A stretch of 64,000 nt of DNA from Hysterium pulicare CBS 123377 (lineage: Eukaryota; Ascomycota; Dothideomycetes; Hysteriales; Hysteriaceae): contig AJFK01000384.1 of assembly GCA_000467715.1 (NCBI GenBank), positions 24,688-88,687 on the forward strand, given 5' to 3'. The notes under the pieces were generated by a model. The model did not search any database. It was not told the DNA's origin and worked only from the letters and a program-made list of their open reading frames with translations. Below, in pieces: positions 19,777-31,685 of this stretch; within the stretch, counting starts at the first letter, position 1, and every line of letters begins with the position of its first letter. The position numbers were made by a program, and so were the translations under genes.

Positions 19777-21021
19777 ATGGCACAACACAAGACCGCTTCT
19801 TTCCCCTTTTTCAACTTACCGCTCGATCTTCAATTAGAAACTATGAAGAACTGCGACACCGCCACGCTAGTAGCTCTCTTGAAAGCTTCGGACAAAGCGC
19901 AACAAATCTGCGCGATGAATATGCGAACACTGATGCAACTGGTGCTTTCGCGCTTTCCCATTCAGATCCGACTTCTTGTACGCACAATCATTGGCGTCCG
20001 AACGCGACTCATCTGCCCCGACGAAGACAACTTCGAAGACTTCTTCCGAGAGAACCTTGACCGCGATAGCCCTAATTTTGATGTGACGTATCCCCCACTG
20101 GAGACCTTCGAACATCTATACGCACTCATCACCGACATGACCTACTTCGCAAAATCGTTTATCAAATGGACCGTCGACAATTCTCAGGATATGAGATGGG
20201 ATCGGTTCGACGATCCTAAATACCTCGTTAGTCCCACCGAAGAACACCGAATCAATCGTGCCTATTGTCGTCTCGCACTCTACTTTGAGCTCTTCCACGA
20301 GCGATACTGGCGAAGATCCTCCTCCAATCGAATGAAGATGATGCGTGCGTTACCAGACATCGCAAGAATTCAGTTATTCGAAGACGGGCCCACGGTATTC
20401 TTCAACCGGCTCTGTACATGGGAGATTGAGGAACTCCAAAATATCGTCTATTTCCTGACTCGGCTTCACCAACTTTCGCTGTCGATGAGATGGTGGGGCG
20501 TATTGCCAGGTCGGAAATATGGTCTTTCCTTTATGAACCCGTTCTTGCACTCGTGGTCAGAAGGGCGCGATGAGGTGGCGAAGCCGCTTCATTATAAAAA
20601 TACTGTGGTCTATTTCGAAGAGACGCTGAAGAGGAGTACTGCCCGAGGAGCTTGGCAAACGACTGTGCCGACCAAGATATGGCAAGATGGGCATGATGCG
20701 AATACAGCGGGTTTCGGTTGGAACTATCTCGAGCACATGACGAGATGGATGCGGTTCAGAGATTCTAAGCCGTTTCGATGTATCGGCCTCTGCATATGGA
20801 ATCAGTCTCGATTGGATTTATTGAAGCTTCCTCCCGATCGTGCCGTAGTGGCAAATTTACCTGGCATGAGGGCAAATTGTGCTGGCGTGAGCAATCTGGG
20901 GTTGAGATTAACTGATCCAGGTCTAGACCGTAGAAGAGAAGTGTATGAATGTACTCGTACTCAACAAATACGCTTGGAAGAGATGCTGAAGCACTTCTTG
21001 GAGTGGTGGACTTCGGGGTAA
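19777..21021 (+). CDS. F-box-like hypothetical protein
   Basis: Intronless gene of 414 residues with its ATG at 19777. The N-terminus, FPFFNLPLDLQLETMKNCDT then ATLVALLKASDKAQQIC, fits the F-box pattern (L-P-x-D/E-L-x-x-x-I/M ... L-x-x-L). The rest is the long divergent tail common in fungal F-box-like proteins, rich in aromatic and charged residues, with no leucine-rich or WD repeats. F-box proteins bind Skp1 in SCF ubiquitin ligases; only the first 45 residues support that here. No adjacent gene suggests a substrate. Confidence 0.55.
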   Translation: MAQHKTASFPFFNLPLDLQLETMKNCDTATLVALLKASDKAQQICAMNMRTLMQLVLSRFPIQIRLLVRTIIGVRTRLICPDEDNFEDFFRENLDRDSPNFDVTYPPLETFEHLYALITDMTYFAKSFIKWTVDNSQDMRWDRFDDPKYLVSPTEEHRINRAYCRLALYFELFHERYWRRSSSNRMKMMRALPDIARIQLFEDGPTVFFNRLCTWEIEELQNIVYFLTRLHQLSLSMRWWGVLPGRKYGLSFMNPFLHSWSEGRDEVAKPLHYKNTVVYFEETLKRSTARGAWQTTVPTKIWQDGHDANTAGFGWNYLEHMTRWMRFRDSKPFRCIGLCIWNQSRLDLLKLPPDRAVVANLPGMRANCAGVSNLGLRLTDPGLDRRREVYECTRTQQIRLEEMLKHFLEWWTSG

Positions 21022-21756
21022 CGAGGCGGTGTCGCAAAAAGCTACGCATTGGATTTCCGTGGTTGTGATGAATGATGATCAGGAAAAAGGATCCAGAGCC
21101 AAATGAGACGAGAGCATGCATGCATCCTCTGTAAACTACATGGGCACAGCCACGTCTCTGTCACGCTTTCCCAAGGCGAGCAACCATCAGAATTCTCTCA
21201 CCATCATAAATGTATCTTAGGTCGGAGGAATTCGACGGCGAAGTCATATATTTGTACCAAGGAACGATGACATCATGTCGGAATCAACTCCAGGACTGGT
21301 GGCTGGCGGCTGTGTTGTTGGTGAAGCTTGACAAAAACGTCCAGACTGGGCTCGTCGTTGCAAACATGGTATTATTTCTCTTCTAGAACCCTTGAGACAG
21401 CGATCACGTGTCGCTTTCTTGGAACGACGATGGAAAGGCAAGCCGACCGTTGACGGATGGCTGTAAAAGTCCACATGCGGTGGTGGAATGGTCCGAGTTT
21501 GTTACATAGGTCGACTGAGTTCTGCGAAAGGCTGAAAAAGAGCTTTGTCCCATAGCTCCAAGTTCAATCATCATCTACGTCAGCATGAGGAGAAACTTCA
21601 CTGTTATCGAGTAATCTAAGCCTCCAGGCTTCGTTCCAGGCGAGTCTTAGCGACTTGAGGCATTGTGCTCCAATTCCGGTTGGCTCATATATCAAGAGTT
21701 ACTTGAGATGCCTGCCCAATATCTATTCACAATTAATAAACCCTCCTCTTGGTTAC
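21022..21756. other. 3'-to-3' intergenic region
   Basis: Convergent flank between the F-box-like gene and the deacetylase gene. No recognised coding signal. Confidence 0.35.
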
Positions 21757-22852
21757 TCACGCCAGTTGTCCCTTCTTATACGGGTAGTTCTTCTTGAAGG
21801 CCTCCGCGATCTCCGTTCTCGTCGCCACCCAAACACCTTCTTTCTGACTTATGTATTCCACGAATTTCTTCAGGGCACCGAACCGTCCCGGCCTGCCAAT
21901 GATCCTACAGTGTAGGCCAATCGTCATCATCTTCGGCATTCCTTTCTCACCCTCCTCGTACAGTACATCGAACGCATTCTTGATGTGCGAGTAGAAGCCA
22001 TCCGGATCCGCAAACCCACTCCCGATGACATGGAACTTGAAGTCGTTACAGTCATACGAATAAGGCACCATCAATAATCCCTTCGGATCCTTCTTCTCCC
22101 TCTCCGCAGGAAGATCAATCCAATAAGGCACATCATCGGCGTACGTATCACTAGCCCAGACCAACTCCTCCCCCATCTCCTCATAAACCTGCGGTACCAA
22201 CGTCGTCGAATGCGGAGAATTTCGTCCATAGTACCACCCCTTAGGCGCATACCCCGTCAACCCCTTCAAGCTCACTATCGCCTTCCGAATATACTCCTTC
22301 TCCTTCTCGATCGGCATATTGTGATACTCAATCCATCTATACGCATGGCTGGCGACATCATGTCCTTCCTCCACACATCTCTTGGCGACTTCTGGTTGTT
22401 GCTCTACGGCTTGCGCGACAGCGTATAAAGTGAATTTCATCTTATATTCGTTGAACATGCGGAAGAGTCGCCAAAAGCCGACGCGGGAGCCGTATTCGTA
22501 CTCGGATTCTGCGTTGAGATGGCGTTCATTGATGCGGGGAGCGCCGCCGGGGTTTTCGCGTAGGTTTAGCTCGGCCATGCCGTCGCCGGACATGACGCTG
22601 CGTTCGCCGCCCTGAAAACAGGTTAGATGTTAATATATGCCCATCAATTGGGGGGAAGCTACATCCCCAGACACGTCCAGGGGTCGGGAATGAGAAGTCG
22701 AGCCTCGGATGCTTTACCTCTTCATAATTGATAGCAAACGAGACAGCAATCTTAGCATCATTAGGCCATTTCGGATTCAGCCCAGCCTCGCCATAGCCTT
22801 TGAAGTCTCGCGGAGTATCGTAGTCTGGGTGACCGACCCAGATGGGAGGCAT
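21757..22852 (-). CDS. Polysaccharide-deacetylase-fold amidohydrolase, PuuE allantoinase-like
   Basis: Two exons. The ATG at 22852 gives MPPIWVGHPDYDTPRDFKGY, and a 110-base intron (22616-22725 region) joins SFAINYEE to GGERSVMSG. The NodB-type domain is clear: FTLYAVAQAVEQQP, EEGHDVASHAYRWIEYHN (metal-binding His motif), KGWYYGRNSPHS and MMTIGLHCRIIGRPGR. The spacing and the GGERS/PGGAPR/YEYGSRVGFWR wording point to the PuuE (cofactor-independent allantoinase) branch rather than chitin deacetylases. No signal peptide is present, which supports a cytosolic small-molecule role. Known PuuE enzymes open allantoin; the substrate here is not proven. A DHA2 transporter and an amidase sit next door. 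Confidence 0.85.
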
Positions 22853-23513
22853 GATGGAAGCTAGCTATCCAGTCAAACTATCCAAGAACAGGGCGGAACA
22901 GAAATATTCTAGAGAGAATAGATTTAAGTGCAATGATGTTAGAAAGAAAAGATGATTAAGTACAGAGGAAGATGCGCTGAAATGGGAAGACTCGAGGATT
23001 ATCAAGAAAATATCTTATTGAATCGCGTCACTGGTGCTGGAAGGCTGCCCCGCAGTAGCACACCCCTCCATTATTCCCGTCCCACGTTCCTGAGACCTCA
23101 CTCAGCAGCTGTCGTGAGCTCTACCACGGCGAAGCGCCCCTTATCGCCGGCCGTTGTGCCTATCGTGAATCCTGTAGGGCGCGTGAGAGTGGAGACTGGG
23201 TTAGTCGGTCGGCGGTCCGAATTTAGCGTGTCGGAATAGATGTGCCAAGCCCGATGGTGCCCTCTTGGCGCTCTTTCGGATGGAGATTCCGATGTTACTT
23301 CAGGGAGATGTTGGAGTTGAGATGTTGGTTGCGCGAATTGATGGGTTCGTTTCCGCTTTTCCAAGAAGAGATCGGAGCACAAGAGGGAGGGTATGAGAGC
23401 TGAAAAGTGAGAATCTGGAGTAAGTGCTCCATGATGATATAAATCGCTATGCTATTCACCATATGCTCTAAGAATGCGATGAGTTCTACTACTACTCGGC
23501 TTTTAGAAGGGCG
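22853..23513. other. Intergenic region, deacetylase promoter and MFS 3' flank
   Basis: 661 bases with no coding signal. It contains a GC-rich block around 23140-23230. Confidence 0.35.
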
Positions 23514-25382
23514 TCAGGACTTCACAGCCTTAGCATGGGCAGCTTGTGTCGTACACTTCGCTTCCTCTTTCGCCATCTCAGTTGGCGGTCTCTTCTTCTT
23601 CTTCAAACTCGTATCCCCAATTCCAACGCAAAGCACAAAGTTACATGCCGCACTCACCGCGTAAATGATAAATATGTACCTTAACCCCGCCATATACGCA
23701 TTAAGCACAAGATTCTTCTGCTCCTCCGAGAATTGAAGACTATTCAGCGCGTATGTCGAGGAAGTAAGCGTGGACATCAAGTCGCTGGAGATGAACGGGA
23801 GATGGGAGAGACGACTGCCGAGTGTATTCGAGAGAATGGCTCCGGAAATAACGAGTCCGAAGCCACCGCCGATAGTCCGAATGAAGCTTCGAAGCCCAGT
23901 AGCTACGGCTCGGTCTTCGCTTCTCGAGTTTGCTAGGATGGCTACGAGTGCTATAAGGCATAGTTAGTAGGCAAATGTAGTACCGCTTTTGAAAAGCTGG
24001 CTTACTTGGTTGAAGTGTCAATCCTATACCAAGACCCTCTACCGCTAATGTCAATACTATAGCATAGATCTTCGTATATCTTCCAAACGAGCATTTCAAT
24101 CCAGTTCCAAAGGCCCAAAGTGCAAATCCAGCCGTGATAGTGGGCATGTATCTTCCCGTCCTAGTCATCAACTGGCCGCTAAGAATAGAAGAGACAGAGG
24201 TAACCAGGATGACCGGAAGGAGAAGCGCGCCAGAGATCAGAGCAGAGAAACCAAGGACGGATTGAAAGTAAATCGGCAAGTAGAAGAAGTTTGCGAAGAA
24301 GCATATGCCGCTGAGGAAATTCTGCAGATAGAGAGCCCAGCAATGAGGCGCTCTGACTAGATGGACGGGCATGATGGGCATGGGCGCAAGTTTCCATTCG
24401 TATAAAACGAAGCAGATCGCTAAGATACTACCGATTGTGAGCATTGCAATGACGAAAGTAGAGTTCCATGCATATGTGACACCGGCTCCGGATAGCGGGA
24501 TGAGAACCAAGATGACTGCAGCCAAATTCAGGAATATGCCCCCGTAATCGATCTTCTTGACTTTGGCGGCGAAGTTCCCTCTTTCGTGCTTCAATGGTAG
24601 AAAGAAGAGGATCAGCACGGCAGCAGGAAGAGCTAGCATTGGCACCAGCCAAAAGACCCATCTCCAGCTTACGTTGTCTACCAACGCTCCCCCGATAAAG
24701 GGTCCGGTGCCATTTGCAAGAGCTATTATGGCTCCGATAATACCTTTGAAAAATTGTCAGATGAAGGTACAGCTGAAGTTGTGATCGCAGTTAACAAGAG
24801 GAAGCCACCTTGAAATTTCCCCCTATTTTCCAAAGTGGTGATATCGCTCACGATGATCATAGCCACGCTCATGACTCCACCTCCACCAATCCCCGCAACG
24901 GCTCGAAAAACAAAGAGCATATCCTTGCTCTTAGCGAAGCCGCAGATTAGATCTCCTACGCCTAGCAAGGTCAAACATATCAAGAGCAGACTTTTCCGCC
25001 CGAAGATATCCGACAACCGGCCATTGATGAGCTGGAACGAAGTCGATGCTACGAGAAACGAGCTCCCAATCCAGGACGTTGCTGTTCCGGTGTTGAGATC
25101 GGAGGATATGGCTGGAATGGAAGTTGAGACGCTGGTTTGATCGATGATGGAGACGAAAAGTGCGAGTGAGATGGCGGGAAAGGTGATCAGGAGAAGTTTT
25201 GTTGAGAGGATGTTGGTTTGGTTTCCGATGCTGTGAACACTTCGGGCATCGCTGTCGTCTTCGTTATTCGACGAGGTCTCGGCGTCTTGTTCATCATTTA
25301 TGGGTGATGAGATCGCCTTTTCTTTCACTTCTAACATGCCGTTTTCAAGAGCAGATGGATCGATGACCTTGTCGATGGTCAT
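23514..25382 (-). CDS. MFS transporter, DHA2 (14-TM drug:H+ antiporter) type
   Basis: Three exons in a continuous reading. The ATG at 25382 gives MTIDKVIDPSALENG and a long acidic cytosolic N-terminus. TM helices follow, with DHA2 hallmarks: IDQTSVSTSIPAISSDL (motif D1-type), NGRLSDIFGRKSLLL (motif A), FRAVAGIGGGGVMSVAMII, GALVDNVSWRWVFWL (motif C region) and PIYFQSVLGFSALISGALLL. Introns lie near 24731-24806 (FQ|GIIGAI) and near 23953-24008 (TLQP|LVAILA). About 560 residues; the last residues are a Lys-rich cytosolic tail. The family exports drugs or metabolites; the substrate is unknown. It lies between the PuuE-like gene and the amidase. Confidence 0.9.
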
Positions 25383-26197
25383 TTCGCTCAGAGTTCATGG
25401 AAACGCTCGAAAATAGTTGACGAGCTCAAAGCGGCCACGAGGAATGAATGGCAAGGCCAAAACGAAATTAAACGAACTCATGAGGAATGAACATCTCCAA
25501 CGAGACGTATTAGTACTCACACTTCTGCTATCAAATTTATATGCAACATCATATATATCCCTACGCAACCACCCTCGCCAAACCTTCCCATGTATTGGTT
25601 AGACAGGGGTGGCCTCTGCTCTCCCTTCGTAATTAAGAGCCGGCCGCTGGCTAAAGGGAGATTTCCTCGTAACAAAGCGAACTTCACCTGGGTATCACGG
25701 CTTCTTTTGATTGTAAAAGCAAGGCCATTATCCTGTCTCATGTTGTCAGGTTGGTTCCGGAGGTGTATCCAGCCCTCAGCGGAGGGTGAGTAGTCATTTG
25801 TACTGCTTTCTGCTTTTGAACGCGTAGAGCAAAACGTGAAGTTGGGATCCAGGGATTAAGTGCACCCGTTGCAAGCTTGTCAGCCTCAAAAGGCATCGGC
25901 ATCTTTCTCCCGATGGATGGCGCGTATGAGTTAGAACGATGACTGAGCCGAACAACCGCGAAGAAGGAGGAAAAATCTCCCATCGGTCGGCCGATTCCGA
26001 AATCGGATGCTGCGCCCTTATCGATAAGACGAATGATAACGCGGTCTGGCGGCGAAGGACTCGACACCAAACTTTCTCATGTTATTCCCGAGAACCCATC
26101 TAGTGATCACCACAATGGAAGACATGAGGCAAGCGTTCATCCTCTCACCCTCGCTGCGTCCATTGCAACATCCTACAATCGAGAATCCGTCCTCAAA
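25383..26197. promoter_or_regulatory. Divergent promoter, MFS transporter / amidase
   Basis: 815 bases between the two outward-facing starts. A GGCCGATTCCGAAATCGG segment at about 25988-26006 holds an inverted CCGA/TCGG arrangement (GATTCCGAAATC core), a possible regulator site. No coding signal. Confidence 0.35.
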
Positions 26198-27599
26198 ATG
26201 ACCCAAATCGAACCCTTCCGCCTCACAGCGTCTCAAGCCCTCGCCCAATTCAAGACCGGAACACTCACAGTCGAGGACTACGCCCGCTCACTCCTCTCCC
26301 GCGTGAAAGCGCGAGACTCAGCTGTAGAAGCATGGGCATACCTCAATCCCGACCTCGTCATCGAGCGAGCGAAGGAACTAGATGAAATTCCACCTGCGGA
26401 AAGAGGACCTCTGCACGGCGTAGCAATCGGCGTCAAAGATGTGATACTCACAAAGGACATGCCGACACAGCATAATTCCCCCATATACGAGGGTGATGCG
26501 CCGAAATTAGATGCTGGGTCTGTCATCACGCTGAGGAAGAATGGAGCGCTCATCTTCGGTATGTACCAAACCCAGCCAACCACCCAACCATCTGTAGTAT
26601 GAGAAGTCGCAATATGCTGATGCTAGTCAAGGCAAAACCCATACCACTGAATTCGCAGCCACAAGCGTCGGTCCTAAAACACACAATCCGCATGATCCAA
26701 CGCGAACACCAGGCGGCTCATCCTCCGGCTCCGGAGCGTCGGTCGGCGACTTGCAAGTGCCCATCAGCCTCGGAACGCAAACAGTAGGAAGCACCATTCG
26801 ACCCGGTTCCTTCAATGGCATATACGCGATGAAACCGACGTGGAACTCCATATCGCGCGAGGGGCAAAAGCTGTATTCGCTAATCTTCGATACGTTGGGA
26901 CTATATACGCGAAGTGTGGAGGACTTGAAACTCCTTCTTGATGTCTTTCAGTTGGTGGATGATGAACCGGTGGAAGAATTCACGGTGAAAGGAGCCAAGT
27001 TCGCTGTCTTGACATTGAAGACGCCAGAATGGCCCGAGATGGGCCCAGGCACAGCAGCGGCGCTGAAACTAGGCACGAAGCTTTTGCGCGACCATGGAGC
27101 GGAAGTCGAAGAGATCACTTTACCCTCGGAATTCAATGATCTCTACCGCTGGCATCTGCAGGTACTAGCAGGCGATGGACGAGTAGCCTTCCTGCCGGAT
27201 TACTACTATGCAAAAGAGAAGCTGTACGAGACGCTCATCGGCCATGTCGAAAATGTAGAGAACCACACGCGGAAGGACCAGCTCAAGGCTTTCGATGGCA
27301 TTGCTGCTTTGAGGCCGAAGCTGGATGCGATTGCGGAGGAGTATGCTGCTATTCTTGCTCCAAGCGCCATCGATGAGGCGCCTGTGGGACTGCAGAATAC
27401 GGGGAGTGCGGCATTTTGTGGACCTTGGACGGCGCTTCATAATCCTGTGGTCAACATCCCCGGATTCAAGGGTGAGAATGGTATGCCGATTGGCTTGTCA
27501 CTCGTGTCGGGCAGGTATCGAGACCAACATCTTTTGAGCGTGTCTAAAGAAGTCGGGAAGATATTTGAGGCTGAGGGTGGATGGAAGAGACAGCTCTAG
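26198..27599 (+). CDS. Amidase (amidase-signature family)
   Basis: Two exons. The ATG at 26198 gives MTQIEPFRLTASQALAQFK; an intron at about 26561-26630 (GTATGT...GTCAAG) joins ALIFG to KTHTTEFAATS. The Ser-Ser-Lys triad is visible: the Lys in GVAIGVKDV, the cis-Ser in the glycine/serine loop (TPGGSSSGSGASVGD) and the nucleophile region SLGTQTVGSTIRP. The length of about 443 residues is normal. No signal peptide. The family hydrolyses small amides and fungal members vary widely in substrate. The divergent arrangement with the DHA2 transporter and proximity to the PuuE-like gene suggest a small nitrogen-compound catabolic unit, which is inference. Confidence 0.9.
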
Positions 27600-28092
27600 T
27601 TTTGATATGAGGCTGTGTGGGAATCAAATGGCGGCTACTCTTAAATCAAGTATGGTACATCCAAATGAGTCCGAACTAAATCACTATTATACAAGTACAT
27701 GTTTACTCCTCTCATCCGTCAACTATTCCTTTCAGCGGCCCCTGTTCGCCATCTCATTGTATCCGGGCCTTCTATCCGGCGTGCAAAGGACATATGCATT
27801 GTTAGGATCGACGCGCACCCGTCCATTGGCTTATCTGAAGACTGTCAGTAAGGAGCCTAAACGCATCCACCAGACCAAGTTCGTTGAACTCACTCTTTAT
27901 CCGCTTTCACCCTTGCCGGAGTCTTTTTGTCTCCATTCCAAACCCTGAGCTTCTCCAACAGCATGTTTCCGAAATGTATACCTGGCTATCTCACCCACCC
28001 ATTGTGCCGCTCTTCTTCAGAAACGTAGCCAGGGAGCGAACGCTCCCTCGGCTCTCGCGGGTTGAGTACTCCGTCTGAACAGCATGGTTTGG
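27600..28092. other. 3' flank, no supported gene
   Basis: No conserved coding signal is seen between the amidase and the small minus-strand gene. Confidence 0.3.
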
Positions 28093-28415
28093 TCACCGAT
28101 CTTCGGTAATTCCTGCGAGAGCGAGGTCTTGCTGAAGATCTTGGTCGTGCCGGGGTATCTTGGTCTTCTTAACAAGGAAATTATTGAGTCTGCGACGGAT
28201 GGCGGAGGCCTGAAAGAAACAAGTAAGTATGTTGGTTGTGGAGAATATGATGTAATGTTTTGGATGTGTAGACCTACATTCTCATACACGGGGACTTCGC
28301 CCTTGATCTCCTCAAGCTCGAGGTCGAGATAGTTATCCGGAAGACTCGATCGATCCGGCTCCTTAGAAGTGCGCTTCTCGGATGAATTCGAAGCTTGCTG
28401 GCACTGATTCTCCAT
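28093..28415 (-). CDS. Small hypothetical protein, DUF7726-like fragment
   Basis: The ATG at 28415 gives MENQCQQASNSSEKRTSKEP and an acidic segment (LELEEIKGEVPVYEN). A 69-base intron (GTAGGT...TTTCAG) joins this to ASAIRRRLNNFLVKKTKIPR and ends with a TGA at 28093. The join VYEN-ASAIRRRLNNFL resembles the start of the fungal DUF7726 module (VY-x2-x-x-x-x-RRKI-x-x-F), which in full-length proteins occurs more than once. Here only about 85 residues remain, so it is either a short member or a truncated relic. Upstream frames in other phases may contribute an N-terminal exon. Confidence 0.35.
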
Positions 28416-28981
28416 GTCCTCGGGCCCTTTTTGCGTTGTTCTTCGGAGGAGATTTGTTGTTTGGCTCCTGTCGCGCTGAAGATGCGGCTTGAGGGCCAGA
28501 GTTTCGGTGACAAGTTGGAGGCATGATGAGTCAATTGATGGATTGGGCGCTTGATGATGAAATTGAGTTTTGAGTCTTGAGATTGGATTGGAGTGTCGTG
28601 GGAGGCAATCGATGAAGGGATGCTAGGTATGGAGGGATGGTTGGCAACGAGAGAGGGGTGTATGATGTACGATGTCATTGTTTGGCATCCGCGCCCAATA
28701 CGCGGTTTCACGTGCACCAACCTCACAACACGACCAAGTATACAGGGGGCTTCAAAGTTCGTCGTTTTCGGAGGATAGGCGTGCGTCTACCGCCTTCTTT
28801 CCACCAGCCTGTTAAGCTGATTCACTCTCTGCCTAGGGCGTCAAAGTAAGTTGCCATCTTTGAGACTATTTGAAAGAAACTTATGCAATGGGATCTGTAC
28901 GACGGATAGTGACACCCATTGTGGTAATTTATCATGAGTTCTCCTCCCTCGTCCTCAAATGTAGCATCTACTCAGCTGCTG
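28416..28981. other. Intergenic region
   Basis: Flanking sequence with a possible promoter for the small gene at 28415. No independent coding signal. Confidence 0.3.
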
Positions 28982-30148
28982 TCATTTCTGTTCAAGGAGC
29001 CATTTGAACCCTGCATGTTGATCTTCTACCGCCTTCTTCGACTGGGTCAGCTGCGGAACGAAATCCATCATGCCGTGTGGTAAGCCGGGATATATATCAA
29101 GCCTTGTCTTCACGCCACATTCTTCCCTCAGATGGTACTCGTAAATCAATGCCTCGTCCCTCAAGGGATCCATTCCGCAGATTTGAAAGTATGTCGGCGG
29201 TAAGTCCTTGTGACCCGAGGGCCATAATAGCGGGCTGCACAGTGGTGAAGCTGGGTCTGGTTTGTAATTTTCTGGACACATTAACTCATCATAGTATTTA
29301 TTAGGGAAGCACTGCACATACCAAGAAAGAAATCTATTGCTTTCTTGTCGAGCATCGGCGCATTAGCATTCTGCTCGTAGCTACGATAATGTTCTCTGTA
29401 TTGCTCTGGCACGACGGTGTGGTGAACCATGAACGGTATGCAGGCCCAGACGCCGGTGATGGGAGGAGAAAGCTTTTCATCGCGAGCTTGATGGGCCACT
29501 ATGACGGCCAGCGTCGCTCCTGCTGACACGCCTCCTACAAGAAAGCCCTTTGAGGGATCTGCGCCCAGTTTCGATGCATTTTCGGCAGCCTGAAGTCGGT
29601 CAGTGGACCTAGACGCTCTCGTTACAATGGAGCTGGGACGAGAATCACCCATTTCACAGAATCCCACGCATCATTTGGTGGCGCAGGAAAGATATTCTCA
29701 GGTGCCTTCCGGTAATCGACCGCAAGCACAACGGCTCCGTAAGTCTTAGTCAGGTGCTCGGCTTGCTTCACCATCGATTCAGGAAACCCAATACACCATC
29801 CTCCTCCAAAAAACAACAGGGCGAGTGGACCGTTAGCCGAAGCACTTTCGGATTTATACTTGACGGCGCGGATGCTTTTGCCGTCTCGCATGGGAATCTG
29901 AATATCCCCCGTAGAAATTCCGGTCATATCAGGGAATACAAAAAGTCCAGCGGCGACCATTTGCCCCATCATCTCTGTGATTGCTTGGCGGAGCGAAGGT
30001 ACGTCTTTGGCATCCCCGATGGAGAATGGAGGTGCTGCATCAAGCTTGTAGCGCGTCAGCTTTGTCCTGCAAGGTGTCGTGGAAGAAGCATTACCTGCGC
30101 CAGCTCTGGATCCATTTCGCCATACTTCAACCAACTCTGTGAGTCCAT
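28982..30148 (-). CDS. Alpha/beta hydrolase, HSL-type esterase/lipase
   Basis: Four exons fit. The ATG at 30148 gives MDSQSWLKYGEMDPELAQ; a 50-base intron ending CTGAC...TACAAG leads to LDAAPPFSIGDAKDVPSLRQ. The fold markers are the oxyanion-hole stretch LLFFGGGWCIGFPES (HGGG-like with Phe replacing His), the nucleophile elbow GGVSAGATLAV, the acid in FQICGMDPLRDEALI and the His in YPGLPHGMMDF. The first oxyanion residue is Phe (FGGGW) rather than the usual His, a variant seen in some fungal members. The last exon ends at HAGFKWLLEQK. About 350 residues, no signal peptide, so probably intracellular. The substrate is unknown; short-chain esters are typical. Confidence 0.85.
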
Positions 30149-30825
30149 ATCGTCAATGAATTCTAGATGCCGCAGAGTTTTGTTGATATGAAAACGATAA
30201 AGTCCGGAAATGGGAGACGAGTAAATGAGTGCTAGGAAGAGAATCAGCAGTTCTTCTGGCTTGGTGTTTTATATAGAATCCTACGGTACACCGAGTCGCC
30301 GACAGGATGGGTTGGCCCCATAAGAGCGGGGAAGCTTGTCCCTTAACTCCGCGATGGGGCCGTGAGTACTTAGGTATCTAGTACGTATCATATGTCTCGC
30401 CATGGGAACAAGCAGCATATGCGATACGACTTAGATGGGTGAAAGCAGTTGAAAATCGAGTCGGTGTGGTTGCGCAGCATTTGCTTATAATGGAATAGCG
30501 GGTACGCCGTCCTGCCACCCCTACAAGATCTAAGCCACCTGTACCTAGACTGGAATAGCTGACTAAATCAATATACAAACCTCAACTTAGTCAAGCCGTT
30601 TGCATACTCGGACTGTGGACCCGGCGCTTTCCAGCATATGCTTTGTTAGGTAAACTCTGCCTTGGGCCATCATCACGACTCGTATCACCCGGCGCACCCT
30701 AAAATTTCTCATTATCTGCGATTGAGGTGAGATCCTTCGCGCTCGTGGATAATCGCACGTGGAAGATAGGGAGCAATGACTTTAATTCTTCACAAAGCTC
30801 ATGCTACACGTGTATTTGGGAATAT
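30149..30825. other. Intergenic region, esterase promoter and glucanase 3' flank
   Basis: 677 bases with no recognised coding signal. Confidence 0.3.
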
Positions 30826-31685
30826 CTATAGCGTCGTCACCTCAAGATTTCGAACCGAATACGTTGTATCTAAAAGACCGTCAATATGTACCTCGATCAG
30901 TTGGAGTCAAAGAATACGTACTTGTCGTAGGGCCCGGGCTCCCCGAAGACCCTTCCATCTGTAAATCGATAATCCTATCGCGTATCTCGTCAGCTCAACC
31001 ATCTCCCGCATCCATTTCAACACACTCACAAATACATAGCCACGCCCGTAAACCCCTTCCCGACCTGCGTCGTAACAAGACTCCCATCCATATAAAACTC
31101 CACCTTAACATCCTTCCCATTCTCGTCGCTCAACACACTTCTGATATTATGAAAACTCCCCGGACTGGGATACGTCACATCCTTCGCCGCAACAACGCTA
31201 CTCGTATTAAAAGTATTGAAACTGATCTTCCCACTCCCCTTCCACTCCGCCAAATCCACCTCGGGCGGCCACCCATTCACAGCCGTCAGCCAAAACGCAG
31301 GCCACGTCCCCTTCGTCGTCGTCGCTTGGAAACTGCCTGAAAACACGAGTCCGCCGCCACTCGGGACCGTGAAGTGCTGTTTTGCGGCCACGGTGCCGGA
31401 GAGGTAGTGGATGGGTATTGTTTTGCCTCCCGAAGTAGCGGATTTTTGCCCCGTGACGGGTTGAGCGGTTAGAACGACGGTCGAGTTCGTTATGGAGACG
31501 TGGGCTTTGTCCATGCGCGCGCCGCCGTTGTGGTCACTGCCCCATGGATACTCGTAAATGAAGTATTGTTCGAAGTCGGTGGTGGAGTCGAAACAGGTTG
31601 ATGGGATTAGAGTTGTGGCGCGTGGAAGGAGGGAGGAGGCGGTGACGAGTTGGCAGAGGAGAGGAATGAGTTCGAGCGGTTTCAT
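30826..31685 (-). CDS. Secreted GH16 endo-beta-1,3(4)-glucanase-like protein
   Basis: The ATG at 31685 gives MKPLELIPLLCQLVTASSLL, a signal peptide. The concanavalin-like GH16 fold is marked by GGLVFSGSFQATTTKGTWPAF and the catalytic motif PPEVDLAEWKG (E-x-D-x-x-E, with both catalytic glutamates). After GKGFTGVAMYL two more short exons fit with good signals (GTGAGT...GATAG; GTACGT...TTTTAG), giving IIDLQMEGSSGSPGPTT and NTTYSVRNLEVTTL to a TAG at 30826. The length of about 250 residues is normal for the compact fungal subgroup. Likely role: trimming fungal or plant-wall beta-glucan outside the cell. The precise linkage specificity is not visible. Confidence 0.87.
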
